From NCBI RefSeq assembly GCF_020616515.1, contig NZ_CP085135.1, positions 4,945,001-5,009,000 of the forward strand: 64,000 nt of DNA, given 5' to 3'. Made by a program: the position numbers and the translations under genes. The first letter of the stretch is position 1. Every line of letters starts with the position of its first letter. Source of the stretch: Mesorhizobium sp. PAMC28654 (GTDB taxonomy: Bacteria; Pseudomonadota; Alphaproteobacteria; Rhizobiales; Rhizobiaceae). Below the pieces are notes generated by a model. That model made no database searches. It saw only the letters and a program-made list of their open reading frames with translations, and was not told the DNA's origin. This document shows positions 45,821 to 54,463 of this stretch, in pieces.

Positions 45821-46325
45821 GGTGATCACATCCGCTCTGTGCTATGAAATTGACGTCTTGGACGCTGCAACAGGGCCAAATCCACATGACCGCAACCGGA
45901 TGGGTGCACCTTGGAATCCTGCTGCTTTGTCGGCGCGGTAGCATTTACCCTTCGAAAAATGGTTGTTCCCGCGCCGAAGGAACGCTCGCAGGGGGAGACC
46001 GTTGCTGGCGCCAGCGAGGTGTACGGGGTGGCTCGCTTGATGGCGGCGGCCATTAGGATCATTCCGCGACCTCCGATCCCTCGGCGTAACGCGTCAGACC
46101 GGGCCAAACTCTGATGATCCCAATCGGGTGGATACCCCTTGGACCTCTGCTCCTGGCAATCGGCGTTTTCGCCGTCTTCGTTGCTACGCGTCAGAGCCTC
46201 GCCAGACAGAGAAGCCGGTCGGCCAACGCCTCCTTCTCCGGTGACAGCGGTCACCACGGCCATGGCAGCCACGATGGCGGCAGTCACGGGGGCGATGGTG
46301 GCGGACATGGTGGGCACAGCTAGGG
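45821..46325. other. Unusual gap between phnI and phnJ
   Basis: About 500 bp separate two genes that normally abut. The plus strand carries a small open frame (46114-46323, separate entry). GTTCCCGCGCCGAAGGAAC near 45964-45982 could form a weak hairpin. Insert or decayed gene cannot be decided by eye. Confidence 0.5.
46114..46323 (+). CDS. Possible small membrane protein with Gly/His-rich tail
   Basis: A 69-aa frame antisense to the phn operon. Residues about 5-26 (GWIPLGPLLLAIGVFAVFVATR) form one membrane segment. The tail is rich in Gly and His (GHHGHGSHDGG, GGHGGHS) and could bind metal. The layout looks like a real protein, but no good ribosome site is seen before the ATG and the frame ends 3 bp before phnI's stop. 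Low-complexity antisense open frames also occur by chance in GC-rich DNA. Confidence 0.4.
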   Translation: MIPIGWIPLGPLLLAIGVFAVFVATRQSLARQRSRSANASFSGDSGHHGHGSHDGGSHGGDGGGHGGHS

Positions 46326-47438
46326 TCATTCCGCTGCCTCCCTTTTCTCTTCGGCCTTCACAGGGTTTTCACGCGCGTCGTATTCGGCGCGCATGCGGCG
46401 CACGAGGTCGAGTTCGGCCTGGAAGTCGACATAGTGCGGCAGTTTCAGATGCTCGACAAAGCCGGTGGCCTGGACATTGTCCGAATGCGAAATGACGAAC
46501 TCCTCGTCCTGCGCAGCGGCGACGACATCCTCGCCGAGTTCGGTGGCGCGCAGCGCCCGGTCGCACAGCGCCATGGCCATTGCCTTGCGCTCGCTTTGGC
46601 CGAAGACGAGGCCATAGCCGCGCGTGAATTGCGGCGGCGCCTTGGCCGAACCCTTGAACTGGTTGACCATCTGGCATTCGGTGACACGCACTGTTCCGAG
46701 CGGCACGGCGAAGGGCAATTCGGGCACGTCGAGTTCCAGTTCGACCTCGCCGATGCGGATTTCACCGACGAAGGGGTGGTTGCGGGCATAGCCGCGCTGG
46801 GTGGAATAGCCGAGCGCCAGCAGAAAGCCCTCGTCGCCGCGTGACAGCGCCTGCAGGCGAATGTCGCGCGCCATCGGGAATTCCAGCGGCTCGCGGGTGA
46901 TATCGCCAGGAACGTGATCCTTCGGCATGTCGCCATCCGGCTCGATCAGGCCTTCGCGGGCAAGGATCGCGGAGACGCGCGGCATGGCTTCCGCCTCACT
47001 GGTGCGCTGTTGCGGTTCGGCGACGTCGCCACCAGCGGCAAGCTCGGGGTCCAGCAGCCGGTGCGTATAGTCGAAGGTCGGGCCGAGAAGCTGGCCGCCT
47101 GGCAGATCCTTGTAGGTCGCCGACACGCGCCGCTCGACTTGCATCGCGGCGGTGTCGATCGCCTTGGTGTAGCCAAAGCGAGGCAACGTGGTGCGATAGG
47201 CACGAACAAGGAAGATCGCCTCGATCATGTCGCCGCGTGCCTGGACGATTGCCAATGCCGCCAGTTCACGGTCGTAGAGCGAACCTTCGCTCATCACCCG
47301 GTCGACGCCGAGCGCCAGCTGCTCGACGATCTGGTCGAGGCGAAGTGCGGGCACCGAACGGTCGCCGCGCCGGCGATCGGCAAGAAGGCTGTGGGCGTTG
47401 GCGATTGCGGCTTCGCCGCCTTTTACCGCGACATACAT
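46326..47438 (-). CDS. phnI: C-P lyase subunit PhnI
   Basis: A 370-aa protein starting MYVAVKGGEAAIANAHSLLAD, the conserved PhnI N-terminus. It has LARGD/EGFLLALGYSTQRGY and VRVTECQMVNQF regions typical of the family. PhnI acts as the nucleosidase that couples phosphonate to ATP with PhnGHL. The ATG at 47438 is chosen; the frame upstream is antisense to phnH. It begins 1 bp after the phnH stop. Confidence 0.94.
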   Translation of the reverse strand: MYVAVKGGEAAIANAHSLLADRRRGDRSVPALRLDQIVEQLALGVDRVMSEGSLYDRELAALAIVQARGDMIEAIFLVRAYRTTLPRFGYTKAIDTAAMQVERRVSATYKDLPGGQLLGPTFDYTHRLLDPELAAGGDVAEPQQRTSEAEAMPRVSAILAREGLIEPDGDMPKDHVPGDITREPLEFPMARDIRLQALSRGDEGFLLALGYSTQRGYARNHPFVGEIRIGEVELELDVPELPFAVPLGTVRVTECQMVNQFKGSAKAPPQFTRGYGLVFGQSERKAMAMALCDRALRATELGEDVVAAAQDEEFVISHSDNVQATGFVEHLKLPHYVDFQAELDLVRRMRAEYDARENPVKAEEKREAAE

Positions 47439-47439
47439 G

Positions 47440-48051
47440 TCAGGCCTCCATCGTCTTGATGCGCGTGGTACGCGGCAGGCAGGCAATGCCGTCCGGAGTG
47501 GCAAGGATGATGTCGATGCCGCGCGGAAAGCGCTGGTTGTTCTGTTTCCATTGTTCGACGAAGTGGCGCGGCATCTGCGCCGGCGCGATCGTCGCCGTCG
47601 TCTCGATGCCGGGTCCCTGCAGCAGCAGAGGCGCGCCCGAAGCAAGATCGCTCACCTGCAGGATCAGCGTCGTGGAGCGGTCGGGATATTCCTGGGTGCC
47701 TTGGGAAAAGCCATCGAGCGCCATCATTTCGCAAGGGGCGGTAATCAAGGCGAAATGGGCGTCCGCCGGCGTGTTGGCCAGCGGTGCGCCGGAGTGGAAA
47801 CCAAGCCAGGATTTCACCGTCACGGAGGCCTGCAAAGCAGGATCGAGCCAGATCGGCGTATCATTGTCGCACAGCGCCAGCGCGATGGCACCGGCTGTCG
47901 CCCATAGCGGCGACGGCGGGCGGGCAAGGGCCGGCAGCTTCCGCACCATGCCCGGCCGCGCCATCGCGTCCATCACGGTACGGAACACGGTCTGGGCATT
48001 GAACACCGGGTCGGCGAAGCCGCCCTCGATTGATTGGGCCGTGATGTCCAT
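47440..48051 (-). CDS. phnH: C-P lyase subunit PhnH
   Basis: A 203-aa protein starting MDITAQSIEGGFADPVFNAQTVFRTVMDAMARPG, which is the family N-terminus. PhnH is a catalytically silent dimeric part of the PhnGHIJ core. Its ATG overlaps the phnG stop. Confidence 0.94.
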   Translation of the reverse strand: MDITAQSIEGGFADPVFNAQTVFRTVMDAMARPGMVRKLPALARPPSPLWATAGAIALALCDNDTPIWLDPALQASVTVKSWLGFHSGAPLANTPADAHFALITAPCEMMALDGFSQGTQEYPDRSTTLILQVSDLASGAPLLLQGPGIETTATIAPAQMPRHFVEQWKQNNQRFPRGIDIILATPDGIACLPRTTRIKTMEA

Positions 48052-48512
48052 CAGTCTTCTCCGCGTACCATGGTGAAGAAATCCACCTTCGTTGCCGCCG
48101 TCTCGGCGCGTCTTTGTTCCCGCGCCCTGACCAGTCCCTGCTGCAAGGGTGCGATGATCCTGGTCTCGACCTCGCGGCGCCGGGCCGGGTCTTGCCAGAG
48201 CGCGTCGGCGATGGCCGCCAGCTTCGCCTTCTGCTTGTCGCGGCCGAGCGCGTAGCAATGGCCGACCTGTCCGGATGGAAGCCGGACCGTGGCGCGCGTC
48301 ACCGTCGCCTCGCCGACATTGAACGGTGCGCCGCCGCCGCCGATCCGGCCACGCACGGTGACCAACCCGGTTTCGGGACCACGCAGCAGCTCGGCTTGCG
48401 AGGGCAGGCCGGACTCGTTCCACAGGCGAACGATGTCGTCGCCACTGGATTGCGCCAGGGTTGCCATGGCGGCCTTGCGCTGAGCCTGATCGCGCGCTTC
48501 CTGTCCTCGCAT
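48051..48512 (-). CDS. phnG: C-P lyase subunit PhnG
   Basis: A 153-aa protein. RGRIGGGGAPFNVGEATVTRATVRL and the conserved GHCYALGRDKQKAKLAAIADAL mark PhnG. GGAAGG precedes the ATG. It leads the C-P lyase operon, with a Pho-box-like site and palindromes upstream, and is divergent from phnF. Confidence 0.94.
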   Translation of the reverse strand: MRGQEARDQAQRKAAMATLAQSSGDDIVRLWNESGLPSQAELLRGPETGLVTVRGRIGGGGAPFNVGEATVTRATVRLPSGQVGHCYALGRDKQKAKLAAIADALWQDPARRREVETRIIAPLQQGLVRAREQRRAETAATKVDFFTMVRGED

Positions 48513-48535
48513 CGAACCTTCCTTCTGATTTCAAT

Positions 48536-48567
48536 TTGTCTAGTGATATAGACAACTATACAAATTA
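48536..48567. promoter_or_regulatory. PhnF operator candidates (overlapping palindromes)
   Basis: TTGTCTA-N6-TAGACAA spans 48536-48555 and overlaps TATAG-ACAA-CTATA at 48547-48560; AATTTGT and ACAAATT frame both at 48533 and 48567. The site lies downstream of the probable phnG start point, where a repressor could block it. Confidence 0.65.
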
Positions 48568-48590
48568 TACCTATTATCTACCGCGAGTCC

Positions 48591-48608
48591 ATGACGGGTG
48601 GATGACAG
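48591..48608 (-). promoter_or_regulatory. Pho box candidate upstream of phnG
   Basis: Read on the minus strand, CTGTCAT-CCAC-CCGTCAT matches the PhoB box at 13 of 14 fixed positions. Ten bases further on, TAGATA can serve as the -10 element, the spacing seen in PhoB-activated promoters. Confidence 0.75.
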
Positions 48609-48629
48609 GGGCGACAGAGGGGCAAGGGG

Positions 48630-49379
48630 ATGGTCGGACAGGACAAGGTCAACAGTATCGAGCGGCGCAGCGGGGTCTCTCTGTGGCGGCAGATCGCCGA
48701 CGGGATCCTGCAGTCGATCGCGGCAGGGGATTTTGCGGAGAATGCCGCGCTGCCGCCTGAAGTGGCACTGGCCGAGCGCTATGGCGTCAACCGCCACACG
48801 GTGCGCAACGCCATTGCGGCATTGGTGCAGGAAGGGGTGCTGCGGGCCGAGCAGGGACGCGGCACATTCGTGCTGTCGCGCAAGCGCCTGTCTTATCCGA
48901 TCGGCGCGCGGACGCGCTTCTCGACAGGCCTGCAGGGCCAGACATCCGAACGCCATATCGTCCTGCTCGCCTCTTCGGTCGAGCCTGCCAGCCAGCGCGT
49001 CGCCGAGGGGCTAGGACTTGCCAAGGGCGAGAATGTGATACGGCTGGAAACACGCGGCGAAGCAGACGGGCTGCCGGTGTCGCGCGCTGCCGGCTGGTTC
49101 GATGCCCAACGCTTTGCCGGCATCGATGCCGCGATGGCGGAAACCGGGTCGATCACCGCATCGCTGGCACGTTTCGGCATAGACGATTATCTCAGGCAAT
49201 CGACCGTGCTGTCGGCGCGCCATGCCGATGCGGCGGACCTTGCCGATCTCGACCTGCAGCCCGGAGCCATCGTGTTGGTCACGGTCTCCGTCAACGTTAC
49301 GCCCGAAGGCCAGCCGATCCAGTTTTCCGAGTCGCGGTTTCCCGCCGAGCGAGTCGAACTTAAATTGTCGGCGCTTTGA
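48630..49379 (+). CDS. phnF: Phosphonate operon regulator PhnF (GntR/HutC type)
   Basis: A 249-aa regulator. The winged helix (LWRQIADGILQSIAAG...LPPEVALAERYGVNRHTVRNAIAALVQEGVLRAEQGRGTFV) spans about 18-83 and a UTRA ligand domain follows. It is divergent from phnG and probably represses it until a phosphonate-derived ligand is present. Confidence 0.92.
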   Translation: MVGQDKVNSIERRSGVSLWRQIADGILQSIAAGDFAENAALPPEVALAERYGVNRHTVRNAIAALVQEGVLRAEQGRGTFVLSRKRLSYPIGARTRFSTGLQGQTSERHIVLLASSVEPASQRVAEGLGLAKGENVIRLETRGEADGLPVSRAAGWFDAQRFAGIDAAMAETGSITASLARFGIDDYLRQSTVLSARHADAADLADLDLQPGAIVLVTVSVNVTPEGQPIQFSESRFPAERVELKLSAL

Positions 49380-49397
49380 GGTAACGCCGTAGCTTGC

Positions 49398-50414
49398 CTA
49401 TCCGACTTCGATCACGGCCTTGATCAGGCCGGATTTCTCGTGCGCCCAGCGGGCGAGATTGGCCGGTGTTTCGGCCAGCGCGGTGCGGTGGGTCACGAGC
49501 TTTGCCATTGGCACCGCGCCATTGCGGATCGAGGCGGCGACGTGGTCGAAGTCGGCGCGCAGAGCATTGCGGCTGCCGATCAGCGTCATCTCGCGCTTGT
49601 GGAATTCCGGATCGGAAAAGCTGATGTCGTCCTTGACCACGCTGACCAGCACCAGCGTCCCGCCATGCGCGACATGGGCGAAGGCCGACTGCACCGACTG
49701 GGTGTTGCCGGTGGCGTCGAAGACCACATCGAAGCCTTCGCCACTGGTCGCATGCTTGACCAGATCGGGCGCCGCGCCGCGCGAGCCGTCGAGGGTCTGG
49801 AAGCCGAGTTCGCTTGCGGCAAAATCCAGCCTTTCACTGCTCGTGTCGAGCAGCGTCACATCCAGGCCGGCGATGCGGGCGAAGATGGCGGTGCCGAGCC
49901 CGATGGGGCCGGCGCCGATGACCAGTGTGCGCGCGCCGGGATCGGCGCGTGAGCGCCGCACGGCATGCGCGCCGATGGCCAGGAATTCGACGGCGGCGGC
50001 ATCCGCCAGCGACAGGCCGTTGACGGGATAGAGATTTTGCTGAGGCACGAGTATCTGTTCGCACATGGCGCCATCGCGGTGGACGCCCAGTACTTCGATC
50101 CTGACGCAGCAGTTCGGCTTGCCGTGCCGGCAGGCGATGCATGTGCCGCAGGACAGATAGGGGTTGATGACGACCGGCTCGCCGACGGCAAGATCGACAC
50201 CTTCACCAACCTCGATCACCGTCCCCGACACTTCATGGCCCATGACACGCGGATAGGCCAGGAACGGGTGCTTGCCTTCGAAGATGTGGTAGTCGGTGCC
50301 GCAGATGCCGACATGGCTGACCGCGACCAGCGCCCAGCCGGGAGCGGGTGCGCTGGGAGCGGGACGATCTTCCAGGATGAGATCGCCGGGCGAGCGGCAG
50401 ACGACAGCTTTCAT
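49398..50414 (-). CDS. Zinc-dependent alcohol/sugar dehydrogenase
   Basis: A 338-aa medium-chain dehydrogenase. Catalytic zinc ligands are in GICGTD and MGHEVSG; structural zinc Cys are in SCGTCIACRHGKPNCC. The cofactor motif is VIGAGPIGLGTA. It resembles L-gulonate/L-galactonate 5-dehydrogenase and sorbitol dehydrogenase relatives. Last gene of the ribose-type transporter operon, 73 bp after the permease. Confidence 0.9.
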   Translation of the reverse strand: MKAVVCRSPGDLILEDRPAPSAPAPGWALVAVSHVGICGTDYHIFEGKHPFLAYPRVMGHEVSGTVIEVGEGVDLAVGEPVVINPYLSCGTCIACRHGKPNCCVRIEVLGVHRDGAMCEQILVPQQNLYPVNGLSLADAAAVEFLAIGAHAVRRSRADPGARTLVIGAGPIGLGTAIFARIAGLDVTLLDTSSERLDFAASELGFQTLDGSRGAAPDLVKHATSGEGFDVVFDATGNTQSVQSAFAHVAHGGTLVLVSVVKDDISFSDPEFHKREMTLIGSRNALRADFDHVAASIRNGAVPMAKLVTHRTALAETPANLARWAHEKSGLIKAVIEVG

Positions 50415-50487
50415 GCTTCAATCCAGTCGGTTCACGGCATCGCCGGGCCGTCGGCCATACCGGGCCGGCGGCTATGTCAGTTATGAA

Positions 50488-51456
50488 TTACTTGCTGCCG
50501 CGGCGACGCAGCCCGTCGAAGTAAACAATGATGATGATCAGTGCGCCGGTGATGACACGTTGCCAGAAGGCGTTGACGTTGAGCAGGTTGGCGCCGTTGT
50601 TGATGGTCGCCAGGATAAAGGCGCCGAGCAGCGGCCCGTGCACGGAGCCGACCGCGCCGAACAGCGAGGTACCGCCGATGACCGACGATGCGATCGCCTG
50701 CAGTTCCCAGCCCTCGGCCTGGGTCGGATTGCCGATGCCGATGCGCGAAGCGAGCAGCACGCCGACGAACGCCGCGCAGAGACCCGACAGCGTGTAGGCC
50801 ATGAAGATGGTGCGCTGGACGCTGACGCCAGACAGGCGCGAGGCCTCGGCATTCGAGCCGACCGAGAACAGGTACCGGCCCCAGCGGCTGTGATGCAGGA
50901 AGACATAGGCGGGTATGCCGACCAGAAGGACCATCCAGAACAGATTGGGAATGCCGAGGAAGGAATTGCGCGAGAATTCCTGGAAGGCGTCGTCGTTGAT
51001 CGAGATTGAATTGCCGTTGGTTATCAAAAGGCCAATGCCGCGCAGCGAGGTCAGCGTTGCCAGCGTGATGATGAAGGGCGGCAAGCCCATCTTGACGATG
51101 CCGAAGCCATGAAACAGGCCAATGGCGACGCCGACCAGCAAGGTGAGCAGAACGGCCAGCAGAACCGGCACGCCGGCATTGATCAGCATCGCCACGATGA
51201 CGGTGGTGAAGCCGACCACGGCGCCAACGGAAAGGTCGATGCCGCCGGTGATGATGACGAAGGTCTGTCCGACCGCGAGGATCGCGATCATTGAACCCTG
51301 GCGCAGCAGGTTCGAGATGTTGTTGGCCGTCGCGAAGCTTGATGTCGAGAACGATAGGATAACCCACAGCAGCACCAGCAAGGCCAGAAGCGTCAGCCCG
51401 AACAGGGCGTTGTAGTTGCGCTTCGGTTTTTCGGCAGGAATCGCCTCGGTGCTCAT
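50488..51456 (-). CDS. Ribose-type ABC transporter permease (RbsC class)
   Basis: A 322-aa permease starting MSTEAIPAEKPKRNY with about ten membrane segments. GGIDLSVGAVVGF and RTIFMAYTLSGLCAAFVGVLLASRIG are conserved in the class. The ATG at 51456 overlaps the ATPase stop by 4 bp; a longer frame upstream is antisense-like shadow. Confidence 0.93.
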   Translation of the reverse strand: MSTEAIPAEKPKRNYNALFGLTLLALLVLLWVILSFSTSSFATANNISNLLRQGSMIAILAVGQTFVIITGGIDLSVGAVVGFTTVIVAMLINAGVPVLLAVLLTLLVGVAIGLFHGFGIVKMGLPPFIITLATLTSLRGIGLLITNGNSISINDDAFQEFSRNSFLGIPNLFWMVLLVGIPAYVFLHHSRWGRYLFSVGSNAEASRLSGVSVQRTIFMAYTLSGLCAAFVGVLLASRIGIGNPTQAEGWELQAIASSVIGGTSLFGAVGSVHGPLLGAFILATINNGANLLNVNAFWQRVITGALIIIIVYFDGLRRRGSK

Positions 51457-53006
51457 GTCTGTCCTCCCAGCTTTTCTTGTTTCTCGGCGAGCGCTTGTGT
51501 CAGAATTTCCTCGTGATCGGCGGTGCGGAACCCGTGCGTGGCCACCAGCTTGCCGCGCCGGAACACGTGCAGCGTGTCGGCGAGTTCGTAGACTTCCGGC
51601 AGGTAGGACGAGATCAGGATGATGCCGGCGCCCTTGGACAGGAGCGCGCTGAACAGGCGGTAGATCTCCGCTTTGGTGCCGACATCGACGCCGACCGTCG
51701 GCTCGTCGAAGATGAACAGCCTGGCGCCATGAGCCAGCCACTTGCCGATGACGATCTTCTGCTGGTTGCCGCCCGACAGGCTGGAGGCCAAAGCGCCGCG
51801 GCTCGGGGTCTTGATCCTGAGATCGGCGATCTGGCGGTCCGCCTCGGCCTTTTCCTTCACGTTGGAAATCAGCAGATTGTTCGAAATGCGCTTGTAGATC
51901 GGCAGATTGAGGTTGAGGCCAACCGGCAGATTGAGGCACAGGCCCTGGTCGCGGCGGCTTTCCGGCGCCAGCGCCATGCCGAGCTTGATCGCGTCATGCT
52001 CGGAGTTGATCTGGACCGGCTTGCCGTCCCAGAAAATCTGGCCGGCCGACTTGCGGTGGCGGCCATAGACCGTGGTCACGAACTCGCTGCGCCCGGCGCC
52101 GATCAGTCCGTAGAGGCCGACGATTTCGCCGGCGCGGACGGTCATCGACACGTTCTCGAAGCCCTTGCCGGAGAGGTTCCTGGCTTCCAGGAGCGCCGCG
52201 CCCGGCGTGAAGTGCTCCTTGTGGTAGATCTGTTCGATGGAGCGGTTGATCATCATCCTGACCAGTTCCGCGTCGTTGGTCTCGGTGATTTTCCTGGTCC
52301 CGACCAGCATGCCGTCGCGCAGCACCGAGACGCGGTCGGCAAGCTCGAACACTTCCTCCATGCGATGACTGATGTAGATGATCGTCACGCCTTCGCTCTT
52401 CAGCCGGCGGATCAGCGTGAAAAGCTGGTCGGCCTCCTTGCGGGTGAGATAGGCGGTCGGCTCATCGAAGATCAGGAACTTGGTGCCGCGCACGGTGGCG
52501 CGGGCGGCGGCAATCAGCTGTTGCTGGCCAATGGTAAGGTCACCGAGCGCGACATGCGCCGGCAGGTCGAAGCCGAGATCGTCGATGATCTTCTGTGCTT
52601 CCCTGACCATGGATCGCTGCTGCAGGATGCCGAAGCGGGAGCTCTCCTCGCCAAGGAACATGTTGGCTGCGACCGTCAGGTGGCGGCAGAGCACGACCTC
52701 CTGGTGCACGGCGTTGATGCCCAGCGCCATCGCCTCATAAGGCGTGGCTAGCGCGGTCGGCCGGCCTTCCCAGATGAGGTCGCCGGAGGTGCGCGGCATG
52801 ACGCCGGTCAGAAGCTTGATGAGTGTCGATTTGCCGGCGCCGTTCTCGCCGACGATGGCGTGGATTTCACCCGCCTTGAAGGCGAGATCCACAGGCTTCA
52901 GCGCATGGGTGCCGGGATAGCGTTTTTCCAACCCGCGCAGTTCGAGGATCGTCCTGCCGGGCTCCAGCACAGGGGCCGGATGCGTTTCCTGCGCCGTTGA
53001 CGTCAT
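51453..53006 (-). CDS. Ribose-type ABC transporter ATPase (RbsA/MglA class)
   Basis: A 517-aa protein with two ABC domains in tandem. The first has Walker A GENGAGKST and a Walker B FLIFDEPTAYL; the second has the degenerate nucleotide loop YGLIGAGRSE and signature LSGGNQQKIVIGKW. This asymmetry is normal for the class. Confidence 0.94.
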   Translation of the reverse strand: MTSTAQETHPAPVLEPGRTILELRGLEKRYPGTHALKPVDLAFKAGEIHAIVGENGAGKSTLIKLLTGVMPRTSGDLIWEGRPTALATPYEAMALGINAVHQEVVLCRHLTVAANMFLGEESSRFGILQQRSMVREAQKIIDDLGFDLPAHVALGDLTIGQQQLIAAARATVRGTKFLIFDEPTAYLTRKEADQLFTLIRRLKSEGVTIIYISHRMEEVFELADRVSVLRDGMLVGTRKITETNDAELVRMMINRSIEQIYHKEHFTPGAALLEARNLSGKGFENVSMTVRAGEIVGLYGLIGAGRSEFVTTVYGRHRKSAGQIFWDGKPVQINSEHDAIKLGMALAPESRRDQGLCLNLPVGLNLNLPIYKRISNNLLISNVKEKAEADRQIADLRIKTPSRGALASSLSGGNQQKIVIGKWLAHGARLFIFDEPTVGVDVGTKAEIYRLFSALLSKGAGIILISSYLPEVYELADTLHVFRRGKLVATHGFRTADHEEILTQALAEKQEKLGGQT

Positions 53007-53114
53007 GACAATCCTCCCAGATTGGTCTCACGATTGGCACGCGGCGAGGCCGTGACACGCCCGCTGGAGCAGCCTAGCCCAAGCCGGCGGATTTCCAAGC
53101 GGCTTATGCCTGGT

Positions 53115-53142
53115 GTTTCCGGGGCGACGAGGCCCCGGAAAC
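53115..53142. promoter_or_regulatory. Stable hairpin between binding protein and ATPase genes
   Basis: GTTTCCGGGGC and GCCCCGGAAAC form an 11-pair stem with a 6-base loop. No T run follows, so it more likely protects the 3' end of the binding-protein mRNA than terminates. Confidence 0.65.
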
Positions 53143-53160
53143 CGGTGTGCATGCCGATGC

Positions 53161-54156
53161 TCAGTTGAGCTTCGGGTTGAGCAGCGCGTCGATCTTGGGT
53201 TCTTTCATGTTGGCCTTGGTCACCAGATTGGCGCCAGTGTCGACATTGGCTTCGACCTTCTCGCCCTTGGAGGCGGCCAGCGCGGTCTTGATGCCGTCAT
53301 AGCCCATCCGGTACGGATCCTGGACGACGAGGCCGGAAATGACGCCGTCATTGAGGAACTTGATCAGCTTCTCGTCGCTGTCGAAGCCGATCAGGGCCAG
53401 CTTGCCGGCAAGCTTGTTCTCGGCCACGGCCTGGCCAACGCCCTGCGCCATGATCAGGTTGGAGGCGAAGATACCCTTGAGGTCGGGATTGGCGGTGATC
53501 AGGTCAGTCGCGATGTTGAGGCCGGTAGTGGCCTGGCCATCGGCATATTTGTCGGCGACCAGCGTGAGGCCGGGATATTTTGCCTTGAGCTCTTCCTTGA
53601 AGCCCTGTGCGCGCTGTTCGAGCGAGCCAGCGCCTGGAAGTGCCGTGATCAGCGCAACCTTGCCTTCGACCTTGCCGCCATTGGCGGCGCCGATGGCCGC
53701 GGCGAGACCGTCAGCGGCGACGCGTCCGCCCTGGACGTTGTCGGTGGTCAGGAACGAGGTGAAGGCCTTGGAGTCGGCGCCGGAATCGATGCCGATGACC
53801 TTGACCTTGGTGGCGGCCTCATCGATCGGCTTGCCGAGTGCCTTGAACTCGGTCGGCGAGATGACGACGGCGGCCGGGTTGCCGGCAACGGCGTTTTCAA
53901 GGATCGAGATCTGGCCGTTGACGTCGGTTTCAGCCTGTGCGCCGAGTTCCGGAACGTTAACGCCGAGGTCCTTGCCGGCCTTGCGGGCGCCGGCCAGGAC
54001 GATCTGCCAGTAGAATGACGTGGTGTCCTTGACGATGATCGGAATGGTCACGTCCGCGGCCGAAGCCGGGGCCGAGTGCATCACGCCGGCAAGCATGGAG
54101 GCGGCCGCAAGAGCCACGACCGCGCGGCGGTTGAGAATGTTGGTGACGAATTTCAT
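53161..54156 (-). CDS. Ribose-type ABC transporter substrate-binding protein
   Basis: A 331-aa periplasmic protein of the RbsB/peripla_BP_4 class with signal peptide ending APASAA before mature DVTIPIIVKDTTSFYW. LGAQAETDVNGQISILENAVAGNPAAVVISP is the typical first lobe. First gene of the transporter operon. A 20-bp element 72 bp upstream is shared with the uxaA-like gene. Confidence 0.94.
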   Translation of the reverse strand: MKFVTNILNRRAVVALAAASMLAGVMHSAPASAADVTIPIIVKDTTSFYWQIVLAGARKAGKDLGVNVPELGAQAETDVNGQISILENAVAGNPAAVVISPTEFKALGKPIDEAATKVKVIGIDSGADSKAFTSFLTTDNVQGGRVAADGLAAAIGAANGGKVEGKVALITALPGAGSLEQRAQGFKEELKAKYPGLTLVADKYADGQATTGLNIATDLITANPDLKGIFASNLIMAQGVGQAVAENKLAGKLALIGFDSDEKLIKFLNDGVISGLVVQDPYRMGYDGIKTALAASKGEKVEANVDTGANLVTKANMKEPKIDALLNPKLN

Positions 54157-54227
54157 AGGTTTCCTCCCTAAGTCGCCCGGTGAACGTTACGGAAGCTCCA
54201 TTCGGATAGGCGTGGCCCAAACAGAAC

Positions 54228-54247
54228 TTTATCAATAAAAAACATTT
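54228..54247 (-). promoter_or_regulatory. Shared 20-bp element, TTTATC-N3-AAAAAACATTT type
   Basis: TTTATCAATAAAAAACATTT matches 57099-57118 at 17 of 20 positions, with all differences in the three bases after TTTATC. It ends 72 bp before the binding-protein ATG. Confidence 0.65.
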
Positions 54248-54366
54248 ACCGCATTTTGATAGTGCATCGGTTCGGGCGATGCAAGCGGTGTTTCGTATCG
54301 CCTCCGGCCTCCGAACTGTCGTTTCCGCTTCATCGACACTCGAAGAACTTCCGTATCCGTTCTGGA

Positions 54367-54394
54367 GAAGCATGGAATATTAATTCCATGCTTC
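54367..54394. promoter_or_regulatory. 28-bp inverted repeat
   Basis: GAAGCATGGAAT and ATTCCATGCTTC are perfect inverse arms around ATTA. ATGGAA recurs at about 54402, which suggests an operator array rather than a terminator. Confidence 0.65.
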
Positions 54395-54463
54395 AGTCAA
54401 TATGGAACATACATTCTTCTCGTATTCGTGAAGCCGTCTCCCGGGCGGATTGACCCGTCCAAA

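Larger units (their letters stand above)
54157..54463. promoter_or_regulatory. Promoter region of the ribose-type transporter operon
   Basis: A 307-bp gap. It holds the shared 20-bp element (54228-54247) and a 28-bp inverted repeat (54367-54394), listed separately, in otherwise AT-rich DNA. No gene is seen. Confidence 0.6.

Noticed and set aside
45826..46329. 167-aa minus-strand frame between phnI and phnJ
   Set aside because: It is the complement of the Gly/His-rich frame; its Ala/Val runs follow from that, and no family is recognised.
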